From: Megamonas sp. UBA1796 | GTDB lineage: Bacteria > Bacillota > Negativicutes > Selenomonadales > Selenomonadaceae | DNA: 64,000 nucleotides | Reading direction: 5' to 3' | NCBI GenBank assembly: GCA_002319795.1 | Contig: DCFU01000005.1 | Location: 1 to 64,000 of the forward strand | Shown: piece by piece, positions 22,936 through 31,238 of the stretch | How the letters are laid out: each line of letters opens with the position of its first letter | Position numbering within the stretch: position 1 is the first letter of the stretch | Notes under the pieces: generated by a model | Told to the model about the DNA's origin: nothing | The model's input: the letters and a program-made list of their open reading frames with translations, nothing else | The model's database searches: none | Position numbers and translations under genes: made by a program

Positions 22936-24561
22936 ATGGACATACTTTTAATTGAGCCTGCATATAAAAATAAATACCCACCTATGAGTCTAATGAAAAT
23001 AAGTACTTATCATAAAAATCGCGGGGACAAGGTCTTCTTCATAAAAGGAATCAAAAAGCTCACAAAATCATGGGATAGAATTTACATCACTACATTATTT
23101 ACTTTTCATTATTCAGATGTAATTAAAACCATCAACTATTATAAGCCGTACGTATCTAACCAAAACAATATATTCGTCGGAGGAATTTTAGCTACTCTTT
23201 TACATGATGATTTATTAAGAGACAGCGGGGTATCGAATATTATCAAAGGACGTTTATTGGATTCGGCTTTACTAGGTTTCAATGATCACATTAATATTGA
23301 CTTATTACCTTTAGATTATGATATTTTATCCGATACAGATTATCAATATCCATCTGGAGACAACTTCTTTGCTTATACTACACGCGGATGTATAAACCAT
23401 TGCCCCTTTTGTGCCGTCCCTGAACTTGAAGGGAATTTGCAAATTACTAATAATATCGTTGAACAAATTATGTCTGCGCAAGAACTTTATGGAGATAAAC
23501 GCAATTTATTACTAATGGACAATAACGTTCTAGCTCTTCCAGCCAACTCATTAAAAAAAATAGTAAACGACTTAAACGAATTAGGCTTTGTAAATACGCC
23601 TACATTCCAACATCCATCTGCTTTTTTAAAATATTTTGATATGTATCATCGTTATATATCCGAAAAAAAATGCACCACAAATATAGAAAAAAAGCTTTCT
23701 ATGGCATTTGAAAAATTAACTACAAAACATATTTCTAAAATATACAGAGAGCAGATTAATGATTTATTATCTAATATAGGTGCAATGTATGCAAATCGTA
23801 CACAAATGATTCTTGACAATATTGACTTTTTCATTAAAATAGAAAAAAAATATTCTTATAAAAAACCAATGCAACGTTTTGTCGATTTTAATCAAGGCAT
23901 GGATGCTCGGCTCTTAACGCCAGAAAAAATGGGCATTTTGAGTCAACTGCCCATTCGACCTTTTCGAATCGCATATGATAAAATAAAATTAACTGACATA
24001 TACACAAATGCCATACGTTTAGCCGCTCAGTATGGAACGACTATTTTTTCTAACTATTTATTGTACAATTTCAATGACACGCCTATCGATTTATATAAAC
24101 GCTTAGAAATAAATATTAGCTTAGCTGAAGAATTAAATGTGCATATTTATTCTTTTCCTATGAAATTTGAACCTATAGAGAATAAAAAACGCGGGCACAT
24201 TGATTCAAATTGGAACTATCACTATTTAAGAAGTATAAAGGCTATTTTAAATGTATCTAATGGCGTTTTTGGCGGAGATCGTAGTTTTTTTGAAAAAGCT
24301 TTTGGTCATAATGAAGTAGAATTTTATGAGATACTGTCAATGCCAAAAGATCTTTTGACTTATAGAACATACTATGAATCATTAGGCATTACGACTAAAT
24401 GGCTCACAGAATTCAGAGACCTACCTCATTCGAGCCAAGCTCTTTTATTAAACCTTATATCAAAAGATATTTATCATAGTGACGAAGCCAGAGTGAATGA
24501 TGTTTTACGATACTATAACCCTCAGCACATAAACAAAAAAAAAGGAATCCTTAACATATAG
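22936..24561 (+). CDS. Radical-SAM protein with B12-binding-like N-terminus
   Basis: This is a 541-residue radical-SAM enzyme. The N-terminal 130 residues resemble the cobalamin-binding-like Rossmann domain of B12-dependent radical-SAM proteins (ILLIEPAYKNKYPPMSLMKI, IFVGGILATLL). The [4Fe-4S] motif CINHCPFC lies at residues 152-159 after YTTRG. Distinctive later segments are FDFNQGMDARLLT and FGGDRSFFEKAFGHNEVEFYE. The substrate is unknown. It follows the ParB-like gene in a likely two-gene operon, and its 3' end meets the convergent DUF4325 operon at a shared terminator. It is unusual as prophage cargo. Modification of a nucleic acid, peptide or lipid cannot be decided from sequence. Confidence 0.8.
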   Translation: MDILLIEPAYKNKYPPMSLMKISTYHKNRGDKVFFIKGIKKLTKSWDRIYITTLFTFHYSDVIKTINYYKPYVSNQNNIFVGGILATLLHDDLLRDSGVSNIIKGRLLDSALLGFNDHINIDLLPLDYDILSDTDYQYPSGDNFFAYTTRGCINHCPFCAVPELEGNLQITNNIVEQIMSAQELYGDKRNLLLMDNNVLALPANSLKKIVNDLNELGFVNTPTFQHPSAFLKYFDMYHRYISEKKCTTNIEKKLSMAFEKLTTKHISKIYREQINDLLSNIGAMYANRTQMILDNIDFFIKIEKKYSYKKPMQRFVDFNQGMDARLLTPEKMGILSQLPIRPFRIAYDKIKLTDIYTNAIRLAAQYGTTIFSNYLLYNFNDTPIDLYKRLEINISLAEELNVHIYSFPMKFEPIENKKRGHIDSNWNYHYLRSIKAILNVSNGVFGGDRSFFEKAFGHNEVEFYEILSMPKDLLTYRTYYESLGITTKWLTEFRDLPHSSQALLLNLISKDIYHSDEARVNDVLRYYNPQHINKKKGILNI

Positions 24562-24569
24562 GATTCCTT
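24535..24569 (-). terminator. Terminator between the two convergent cargo operons
   Basis: AAGGAATCC/GGATTCCTT form a 9-bp stem with a 10-nt loop. On the minus strand it is followed by nine T, so it ends the DUF4325 operon. It overlaps the stop codon of the radical-SAM gene. Confidence 0.75.
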
Positions 24570-24597
24570 AAAGCAGTTGCCCACAACAAACATTCCA

Positions 24598-24987
24598 TCA
24601 TTTAGAGAAACCCTTATTGTGCATATGAGTCGTGCTACTTTTTGTCTGAGTCTGTTTAGCTTGATTTTGTGCATTAGCTATTACCAATCTCAACATTTCA
24701 ATATCTTTATGTGTCCCAATATTGACTAATTGAATCTTCCCCATAGCATCTTTTAACTCATGATCTAAAAAAATTTTTCCTATTGCTTCATTCAAAAATG
24801 CAGTTGTTAATAATTTCACACCATTAAAATCAACTTTTATATCTGTTGCATTCTCTTTTTTAACTTCTTCCTTGATTTTCACAAAAATCTTTTTCCCTTG
24901 CGCATTATCAATTGCAGCAGGATTCTTCAAAAGATCACTAATGGATATTTTTGATATTCTTTTTCCTTGAGATTTCTCAAATTTCAT
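24598..24987 (-). CDS. STAS-like DUF4325 protein
   Basis: This 129-residue protein has the STAS-like core of DUF4325. A strand KVDFNGVKLLTTAFLNEAIG near residues 50-69 is followed by a helix and a second strand IQLVNIG, as in anti-anti-sigma factors. A basic, Gln-rich tail closes it. It is the third gene of a minus-strand operon after the HATPase and RES genes, 22 nt from the RES stop, with AAAAGGAGTG before its ATG. In partner-switch systems STAS proteins bind HATPase kinases, so it may bind the ATPase encoded two genes upstream. That is inference. Confidence 0.75.
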   Translation of the reverse strand: MKFEKSQGKRISKISISDLLKNPAAIDNAQGKKIFVKIKEEVKKENATDIKVDFNGVKLLTTAFLNEAIGKIFLDHELKDAMGKIQLVNIGTHKDIEMLRLVIANAQNQAKQTQTKSSTTHMHNKGFSK

Positions 24988-25009
24988 ATTAACTCACACT
25001 CCTTTTCAG

Positions 25010-26236
25010 TCATACTTGATTCCTTTTTTCATATAATAAATAATAGACCAAATACAGCTGAAACTTGCCTATCTGACTCGTAAAATACTCATCTTTTTTT
25101 ATTTGCAAACCCGCAAAGGCATTCTTCTGTTCCAAACCCACATTATAATATTTTTCAAAATCACCCCCGGTATCCATGTCTTTAAGACTATCACAAATTG
25201 CAATCAGCTTCTCTATCGTTAAAGACTCATCTATTTTTGAATATGCAATTGGCGTAGAAATTTTTACTTCATGAAATAATTTGTCATCGTAAATATGTTC
25301 TCTGTCAAAGTGAGTAAAAATGGCAATATTATCTTTGTAAGAAAAGTTCACTACCTTCCTAAGCGTATCTTGTTCAAGACATTTTTTTGTTGAAGAATAG
25401 ACCAAGCCATTTTTTCCCGTTTCTTTTAAATACTGTGCTACCATTTGGGGTAATACGTATTCTTCATAAAAATAGTAAGTTGAATGTTCTTTCTTCCTTT
25501 CAAAGCTACAACATTCTATTAAAATAAATTCAAAAAACCATTTTTTAAATTTATCAAGCGTAATTTCCTCACTATATTCAGGAATTAGACTGTCTGTCAT
25601 TTTGCGCTTTAAGAAAAAATCTATTTTATTACGAAAATCTATGACATCAAAACTGTTTTTAAATTCTATTGTAGATACCTTATATTCATCACATGAGTCT
25701 CCCCCTAGTTCGTTAATAATATCATAGACAGAAAGCCCTAAGTAGAAGAGGGGTTGCCCTGTTAAACTATATCGTTGATTGGATATTAAATAACGTTTAT
25801 TAAAGGGAATATGAAACATATCCAATTTTGTTAATATATCTTGTGATTTTCTCGCTCTGAATAATATATATTTTTGTATATCAATTTCTTCATTTAGAAT
25901 TTGCTTGGATTCGATAAATTTTTCTAAAAGACTAATTGCCTCTTTGCTTTTGAAATCTATCCATTTGACATATATATTTTCAAGTTCTATAAACGCATCC
26001 TGTATGGTTGTAATATCTATTTCTTTTAAAAATTGATAAACAATTTTTTCGTATTCTGTCATCTGGGATATTATAGTACCATCTGTACTTATTTGATTTT
26101 CAATCAATTTCAATTCAGTTAAAAACGCTAACTTGTAGTTCTGTAAAACATCTTCATAACGCTCGCTTTCTACTTGGCACAATCGCCTTAGTTTAAACTG
26201 ATATTGATGTGTAAAAAAATCTGCTATTTCACTCAT
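25010..26236 (-). CDS. RES-domain protein (putative NAD+-consuming toxin)
   Basis: This 408-residue protein has a helical N-terminal region (1-115) and a RES-like core. The core shows FRAR at 126-129, FHIPFNKR at 141-148, RYSLTGQPLFYLGLS at 155-169 and Glu176. The arginine, the GxPxxYL strand and the glutamate match RES domains, the fold of toxins that degrade or transfer NAD+. A C-terminal domain of about 200 residues is unassigned. The start lies 1 nt after the HATPase stop, so the two are coupled. A standard RES toxin is paired with an Xre antitoxin. None is adjacent here, which points to control by the HATPase/STAS partners. The biochemical activity is inferred from the fold only. Confidence 0.65.
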   Translation of the reverse strand: MSEIADFFTHQYQFKLRRLCQVESERYEDVLQNYKLAFLTELKLIENQISTDGTIISQMTEYEKIVYQFLKEIDITTIQDAFIELENIYVKWIDFKSKEAISLLEKFIESKQILNEEIDIQKYILFRARKSQDILTKLDMFHIPFNKRYLISNQRYSLTGQPLFYLGLSVYDIINELGGDSCDEYKVSTIEFKNSFDVIDFRNKIDFFLKRKMTDSLIPEYSEEITLDKFKKWFFEFILIECCSFERKKEHSTYYFYEEYVLPQMVAQYLKETGKNGLVYSSTKKCLEQDTLRKVVNFSYKDNIAIFTHFDREHIYDDKLFHEVKISTPIAYSKIDESLTIEKLIAICDSLKDMDTGGDFEKYYNVGLEQKNAFAGLQIKKDEYFTSQIGKFQLYLVYYLLYEKRNQV

Positions 26237-26237
26237 A

Positions 26238-27131
26238 CTAATTATCCCCCAAAAAATCTGCTAATGAATATATTTCCTGAATCTCTGCCACATTTTCTTC
26301 ATTTTTAAATTCACGAATATTAAATCTTAAAACTATATAGGTTCCTGGAAAAGTCTTTCGCATATCCTTAATAATTTGCCCACTATATTGATTCTCTGCT
26401 CTAAAAAAACACTTACCAGATATAATTTCCATACTTCCTCTATTATTTCTCACAGTTTTATCTACAAAATATAAGCCCACTCCTCCTATTTCTAAATTAG
26501 TTTTTGTCGTATTACCCAGTTTCAAAGCCCACAAAATAGCTTCTGAGTCTTTATCAAATTGCATTTGTCGTTCTCTTTTTATAACATAACGCATGGTTTC
26601 TCCAAAATTTCCAATAATGAATTCCAAATCACTGTTATCGTACTTCCAAGAAATTGTTACAAAAAAGGATTCTGCATGTTGTGTATTAATAAAGACTTCC
26701 ATCAAACATTGTGATATCGTTTTATATGCATCAAATTTCCCTTCAAAATCAAAATAACGAAATATATGCTTTAAGTATTTGTTAAAATCATCTAACCTAT
26801 TTGCCAAAAAAAACTTAAAAGAAGCATTTCTTAGTATGTTATCTTCTTCTATTCTCAGCAATTTTCCTTCAAAAAATAAATATTCTTTTTCTGTTTCATC
26901 TTCACCAAAAAAATTCCGAAAGAAGACCTTATTTCTTTCTGCTAATTTGTATAATACCATCGTCAAAGGTGTAAACATTAGTATATCTATATAGCGTGTA
27001 TGACAAAAATCTAATATTATTTTATCCCCACTATGTTTTTTAAATGAAAACCATAAATTTGATATATAATTAATAGTTTTTTCCGCATCTTCAATATTTC
27101 TTGGCATATTTATTTCTATACATTTATCCAT
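26238..27131 (-). CDS. STAS-like/HATPase (GHKL) fusion protein
   Basis: This 297-residue protein has a C-terminal Bergerat-fold ATPase. The N box CLMEVFINTQHA is at 142-153, G1 GNFGE at 174-178 and G2 GGVGL at 216-220. No histidine-kinase dimerisation helix or sensor is present. The first 80 residues contain a STAS-like pattern (IILDFCHTRYIDILMFTPLT). It resembles RsbW-type anti-sigma kinases more than two-component kinases. The ATG at 27131 follows GAGGATAGCA. It leads the three-gene operon with the RES and DUF4325 genes, and is likely the nucleotide-dependent switch or sensor controlling the RES protein. Confidence 0.75.
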   Translation of the reverse strand: MDKCIEINMPRNIEDAEKTINYISNLWFSFKKHSGDKIILDFCHTRYIDILMFTPLTMVLYKLAERNKVFFRNFFGEDETEKEYLFFEGKLLRIEEDNILRNASFKFFLANRLDDFNKYLKHIFRYFDFEGKFDAYKTISQCLMEVFINTQHAESFFVTISWKYDNSDLEFIIGNFGETMRYVIKRERQMQFDKDSEAILWALKLGNTTKTNLEIGGVGLYFVDKTVRNNRGSMEIISGKCFFRAENQYSGQIIKDMRKTFPGTYIVLRFNIREFKNEENVAEIQEIYSLADFLGDN

Positions 27132-27359
27132 TGCTATCCTCATTTCTTATTTGAAAATATAAAAACCGCCAAATAGATTATGACGCAGTATAAAACAATG
27201 GAGTATCTTGTATTTCATTATATCAAGCCGATATATTCTGTCAATCATCATATAATAAAAAGGAAGATGACGACAAAAATCATCTGTAAATGCATACATC
27301 GCATCAAAGACCACTACCTTGGAAATAAGATTCATACGATTAGTTTTAGGAGGATTATC

Positions 27360-27899
27360 ATGAAAAAAACATTTCTACTTATGCTAACACTATTGCTACT
27401 GGCAACATCTGCTGTATCTGCTGCACCAGCCTGGCAACAAACTGGGGACAATGCGGCGCAGACAAACTCTATAGATACAAGCAGCATCCGATACTATAAG
27501 GGAGACACTGGCATCAACCGAAACATTATTATCTTCCATGAAAAATCACAATATAAGAAGGCTGTACTCTCGAAATACCAACCAGGCGGGCAAATGGTAG
27601 CCGTCTGTAGCATGGATATCAAACAAAAAGTACAGCTCACTTATTCCTATTCGTATTCTGATCCGAGCACGTCCATGTCTGGAATGGATAGTACTGGTGG
27701 AACGCCCGTAGCAATTGATAAAGATCTCCTAGTAAAAGCTGACTATGATTTTTTAGTCAAATATTGCAAAAAACATGATGCTGCTATCACGAAAGCTACG
27801 CTTGCTGACAAGAACTCCGCAATATCGCTTCCTTCCGTTGATAATAAATCTTCTCAAACACCCGCAGATTCTGAACTTAGCGGCGAAGAAATGATATAA
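27360..27899 (+). CDS. Exported protein of unknown function
   Basis: This 179-residue protein has a clear signal peptide (MKKTFLLMLTLLLLATSAVS-AA, cleavage near residue 22). The mature part (W-QQTGDN..., IDTSSIRYYKGDTGINRNI) recalls small secreted proteins of the surface-adhesin E type, with about 120 residues of strand-rich sequence. The tail is Ser/Pro-rich. TAGGAGGATTATC precedes the ATG. It starts a plus-strand run of non-phage-like genes within the prophage. It is probably secreted or periplasmic, with no known function. Confidence 0.65.
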   Translation: MKKTFLLMLTLLLLATSAVSAAPAWQQTGDNAAQTNSIDTSSIRYYKGDTGINRNIIIFHEKSQYKKAVLSKYQPGGQMVAVCSMDIKQKVQLTYSYSYSDPSTSMSGMDSTGGTPVAIDKDLLVKADYDFLVKYCKKHDAAITKATLADKNSAISLPSVDNKSSQTPADSELSGEEMI

Positions 27900-27983
27900 A
27901 GATTTCCTTACTTGCAAACCAATTTGAGCGAGCTTTTTCCCTTTATCAAGTTTGTAGCGCGCGAAACAAAGGAGCGATTAAAT

Positions 27984-28229
27984 ATGGATGAAGCTTTCAT
28001 CGGCAGTATCATGTTATTCCCTTATGATTTCAGTCCTAGAGGCTGGTTACCTTGTGAGGGACAAATCTTACCAATTGGTAATTATCAGGCACTTTTTTCT
28101 CTACTCGGTACTAAGTTCGGCGGCGATGGACGATCCTCTTTTGCATTACCCGATCTAAAAGACAAATCCCCTGCACCATCAATGAAATACTATATGGCAA
28201 TAGAGGGACTCTACCCTACTAGAGATTAA
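27984..28229 (+). CDS. Short tail-collar (microcystin-dependent-like) domain protein
   Basis: This 81-residue protein matches the phage tail-collar domain seen in MdpB-like proteins (GWLPCEGQILPI, QALFSLLGTKFGGDGRSSFA, LPDL). Full-length members exceed 150 residues, so this is a minimal or truncated version. AAAGGAGCGATTAAAT precedes the ATG. It is located away from the tail genes in the cargo run. It may be a relic or a small secreted or structural domain. Confidence 0.65.
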   Translation: MDEAFIGSIMLFPYDFSPRGWLPCEGQILPIGNYQALFSLLGTKFGGDGRSSFALPDLKDKSPAPSMKYYMAIEGLYPTRD

Positions 28230-28373
28230 TATTCAATGATTCTCTAAATTAAATATCGCGCGCTATAACATGTTGATTCGTATAAACTCCACTATTGTTT
28301 CTATATAGGTTGGGTCCTCAATATAAGCAACTCAAAAGCAAAACATTTTATACGGAAGGAATCTATTATTAAA

Positions 28374-28580
28374 ATGGTGAAGCAAAGCCTTAACTCGAAA
28401 AAAAACGAAACGGACTCTCTTTTCTATATACGGCCTACTATCCCCTGCGAAAACAAGTTCTTCGCACAACGTGTCCGCAAATGGGTTCTGCACCCAGAAT
28501 GTGATCCGGAGCTAACTGCAGATATCGAAGCCGGGAAATATCCTGATCTAACGATACTGCTTAAAAATAGCTTACTTTAA
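28374..28580 (+). CDS. Small hypothetical protein
   Basis: This is a 68-residue basic protein with two cysteines and no membrane segment. GGAAGGAATC lies about 14 nt upstream, a weak site. It ends 14 nt before the flavin reductase gene, suggesting cotranscription. I do not recognise a family. Confidence 0.45.
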   Translation: MVKQSLNSKKNETDSLFYIRPTIPCENKFFAQRVRKWVLHPECDPELTADIEAGKYPDLTILLKNSLL

Positions 28581-28594
28581 GGAGGAACGAAACC

Positions 28595-29131
28595 ATGAAA
28601 AAAGAAATCAATGTGTTCGATTACGCAAAAGAAATCATGCAGTCTGTACATGAGGGTGTCCTAGTGACAACGAAAGCCAACGACCGAGTGAATTCTATGA
28701 CAATATCTTGGGGCATGTTCGGCATCGAATGGAGCAAGCCAGTCTTCATCACATTTGTTCGAGAAGGACGCTTTACTCGGAAACAACTGGATGCAAATGG
28801 AGAATTCACAGTCAATATTCCCTATGGCGACTATGACAAGAAAATTCTTGGTTTATGCGGGATAAAAAGTGGTCACACAACAGATAAAATCAAGGAATTG
28901 GGCCTCACACTGGAATCTCCCCTCTCTATCTCTGTCCCAGGCATCAAAGAACTTCCATTAACACTAGAATGCAAAGTTGTCTATAAGCAAAAGCAAGATT
29001 TAAAGGCTATGACACCAGAGAACCAAGCTAACTGTTACCCGCAAGATGTTGATGGTTCATTCCATGGTGCCAACAAAGACGTCCATATCGCATATTATGG
29101 AGAGATTGTACGTGCATATATCATCGAATAA
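28595..29131 (+). CDS. Flavin reductase-like FMN-binding protein
   Basis: This 178-residue protein has the FMN-binding split-barrel pattern of the flavin reductase family: a start strand GVLVTTKANDRVNSMTISWG, PVFITFVREGRFT, NGEFTVNIPYGDYD and GIKSGHTTDKI. Such proteins reduce flavins or bind FMN for electron transfer in anaerobes. AAGGAGGAAC precedes the ATG. It lies in the cargo run beside two small cysteine-containing proteins. Nothing links it to phage growth, so it is a candidate lysogenic conversion gene. Confidence 0.8.
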   Translation: MKKEINVFDYAKEIMQSVHEGVLVTTKANDRVNSMTISWGMFGIEWSKPVFITFVREGRFTRKQLDANGEFTVNIPYGDYDKKILGLCGIKSGHTTDKIKELGLTLESPLSISVPGIKELPLTLECKVVYKQKQDLKAMTPENQANCYPQDVDGSFHGANKDVHIAYYGEIVRAYIIE

Positions 29132-29168
29132 AATCTTATAAAATAAATTCGATAAGGGAGCTGGTTTC

Positions 29169-29399
29169 ATGTTTACCAAACGTAGAGTATTGATTGTCTT
29201 AACCGCATTGGTACTGGTCATTGCAGCTGCAGCCAACGCATTTGCATCTACCTATGTTGGAAACGCGCACACACACAAATTCCATTATGAATGGTGCCGC
29301 TACGTAGACCGAATGAACGATTCGAACAAGGTATATTTTGAAGACCGTGAAGATGCCATCGATCAAGGCTATGTACCTTGCAAAGTTTGTCAGCCATAA
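29169..29399 (+). CDS. Exported Ada-like zinc-binding small protein
   Basis: This 76-residue protein has a signal or anchor sequence (VLIVLTALVLVIAAAANAFA). A compact domain follows (YVGNAHTHKFHYEWCRYVDR ... DAIDQGYVPCKVCQP). The Cys and closing CxxC match the Ada-type metal-binding domain found fused to nucleases and exported proteins. GGGAGCTGG lies before the ATG. Zinc is likely held by four cysteine/histidine ligands. Function is unknown. Confidence 0.7.
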   Translation: MFTKRRVLIVLTALVLVIAAAANAFASTYVGNAHTHKFHYEWCRYVDRMNDSNKVYFEDREDAIDQGYVPCKVCQP

Positions 29400-29434
29400 A
29401 TCCACTCTAACAATTTAAGTCAGGAGATGAATCC

Positions 29435-29698
29435 ATGGAAAACAAAATTTGTCAAAGCTGCGGCATGCCTCTCAACGATGAGAAATTAATTGCTACTAAA
29501 AAGGATGGTCGCCCCAATCAGGACTATTGTATTTACTGCTACAAGGATGGTGGTTTCACCGAACCAGATATCACCATGCAGGAAATGGAAGATGTATGTG
29601 TCCACTACATGTCATCTACGGAAGGTGGCTTCCGTGAGACAGATGCCAGGAAAATGATGCACGTGCTCTTACCTACCCTGGACCGTTGGAAGAAATGA
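29435..29698 (+). CDS. Zinc-ribbon protein
   Basis: This is an 87-residue protein with CQSCGMPL at residues 6-13 and CIYCY at 32-36, forming a four-cysteine zinc ribbon of the transcriptional-regulator-associated kind. A helical C-terminal part (EMEDVCVHYMSSTEGGF) follows. CAGGAGATGAATCC precedes the ATG. Such proteins are common in anaerobe genomes next to metabolic genes. The role is unknown. Confidence 0.7.
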   Translation: MENKICQSCGMPLNDEKLIATKKDGRPNQDYCIYCYKDGGFTEPDITMQEMEDVCVHYMSSTEGGFRETDARKMMHVLLPTLDRWKK

Positions 29699-29796
29699 GT
29701 TCCTTCTACTACTATAATTTATTTATCAATTAAACATGATATAAGTAATTTTACTGTATACTTCCTCAACAACTATAAAAAAGGTGGAATATTAGT

Positions 29797-30468
29797 ATGA
29801 CAATAGAAGAACAATTCAATTTGATTGCTCGTGAATATGATGACAATCGACGGAAGTTTATTCCTTGTTTTGATGGTTATTATGTAGAAACTACGGATTT
29901 TTTAGCAGGAAATATTGCAGCACCAAAACACATTCTGGATTTAGGGGCTGGAACTGGTTTATTGTCGGCATTTTGGTATCACCAGTTTCCTCATGCGGAA
30001 TTTGTATTAGTTGATATTGCCGATGCAATGTTGGATATTGCAAAAAAACGCTTTGCCAATCTACCGAATATTTCCTGTCAGGTAAAGGATTACACACGAG
30101 ATTTTCCCGCAGGTAATTTTGATGTAATTCTTTCGGCGTTGTCTATTCATCATCTTGAAACCGAACAAAAAGAAAAGGTATTTGCCAAGATTCATAACAG
30201 ACTCCCTGCAGATGGTGTGTTTGTGAATTATGACCAATTTTGTGCTGAAACGTCGTGTATGAATAACTGGTATAATGCTTACTGGGAAAAGATGCTTCTG
30301 AAAAGTGGTCTTACTGAGCATGATCTACAATGCTGGCAAGAACGTAAAAAGCTTGATCGTGAGTGCTCGGTTCATGAGGAAATGGTGATGCTGCAAGCAG
30401 CTGGATTCCGGGAAGTGAATTGCGTCTTTGCACAGCAAAAGTTTGCCGTAATTTGTGCTGTAAAATGA
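29797..30468 (+). CDS. SAM-dependent methyltransferase (class I)
   Basis: This 223-residue methyltransferase has motif I LDLGAGTGLLS near residue 48, motif II FVLVDIADAML near 70 and motif IV DVILSALSIHHLE near 109. AAAGGTGGAATATTAGT precedes the ATG. The fold resembles small-molecule methyltransferases, and no substrate can be read from it. It is the last gene of the 27-30.5 kb cargo run. Confidence 0.85.
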   Translation: MTIEEQFNLIAREYDDNRRKFIPCFDGYYVETTDFLAGNIAAPKHILDLGAGTGLLSAFWYHQFPHAEFVLVDIADAMLDIAKKRFANLPNISCQVKDYTRDFPAGNFDVILSALSIHHLETEQKEKVFAKIHNRLPADGVFVNYDQFCAETSCMNNWYNAYWEKMLLKSGLTEHDLQCWQERKKLDRECSVHEEMVMLQAAGFREVNCVFAQQKFAVICAVK

Positions 30469-30924
30469 ATTGTTACATCAACGAGAGGGCACATCGTTTG
30501 GCTGGCGGTGAATGGTTGTACTCATTCCTGAATGTGTTATGAAGAATGGCTGAGATAGGATGATGGATGGAAATAATAAACGGATGGGAGAATTCTGTTA
30601 TATTGAAACAGTTAGTAATAATGAAATGATTTAAACCTTCATATGGGAGATACACACTCTGCCCAATCCCTTCAAACTGTTATTATTATGTCTTCATGGG
30701 ACCCAGCATCACCATGGAATCATCATATACATCCATGGCCAGGCTTCTTCGAATCATAAAGTTACAATTAGCTTAAAACATTTCCCTCCCTTATATATCA
30801 ATCAAAATGCCGCCTCGAGTTTTTCGAGGCGGCAAAAAAAGAAGCCAAATGCAAACATATGTGCTAAAATATACAGTATAGATTATCATATCGTATCAAA
30901 TAACTCACGAGAGGAAGTATTATC
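30469..30924. other. Gene-poor interval before the integrase unit
   Basis: No supportable gene appears in these 456 bases. Short peptides of about 23-25 codons can be read near 30,465-30,540 and 30,560-30,630 and may be relics of a longer gene. A strong hairpin (GCCGCCTCG/CGAGGCGGC, 30,809-30,833) lies near the right side, with seven A after it on the plus strand and a short T tract on the minus strand. It may insulate the integrase from leftward transcription. Confidence 0.5.
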
Positions 30925-31236
30925 ATGAAAAGAGCCGCACTTTACATTGGAAAACACACAGAGGAAAGCCTCATCATTGCCGATTTTGCAGAAAAACTAG
31001 GGTTCAACGACTACTCCCTGTTTTTAGATTACGATGCCATGATCCGAATGCTCAATGATGGATACACAGACGTAATTGTCATGAAACCTGACCGAATTAG
31101 CAAACAACTGGATGAATTTATGAACCGCATCGCAGAAATAAATGCCAAAGGATTGAAAATCACATCACCTGACGGCGAAGTTTCCACAGCTGCTATCGCG
31201 AAAATAATGAAGCACCTAATTCATAGGGAGGAATGA
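30925..31236 (+). CDS. Serine-recombinase-like domain lacking catalytic residues
   Basis: This 103-residue protein aligns with the N-terminal catalytic domain of serine recombinases: AALYIGKHTEES matches AACYVRVSTDDQ of the integrase next door, and VIVMKPDRISKQLDEF matches the LDRLGR region. The nucleophilic serine is replaced by His11, its neighbouring arginine by Gly9, and the last arginine of DRxxR by Lys60. It therefore cannot catalyse the normal reaction. Its stop lies 2 nt before the preferred integrase start, so the two are translated together. It may modulate integrase activity or direction, which is inference. Confidence 0.7.
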   Translation: MKRAALYIGKHTEESLIIADFAEKLGFNDYSLFLDYDAMIRMLNDGYTDVIVMKPDRISKQLDEFMNRIAEINAKGLKITSPDGEVSTAAIAKIMKHLIHREE

Positions 31237-31238
31237 TT

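Noticed and set aside
27147..27335. Minus-strand ORF of 62 codons upstream of the HATPase gene
   Set aside because: It has no good ribosome-binding site and falls in the divergent promoter interval between the HATPase operon and the exported-protein gene.
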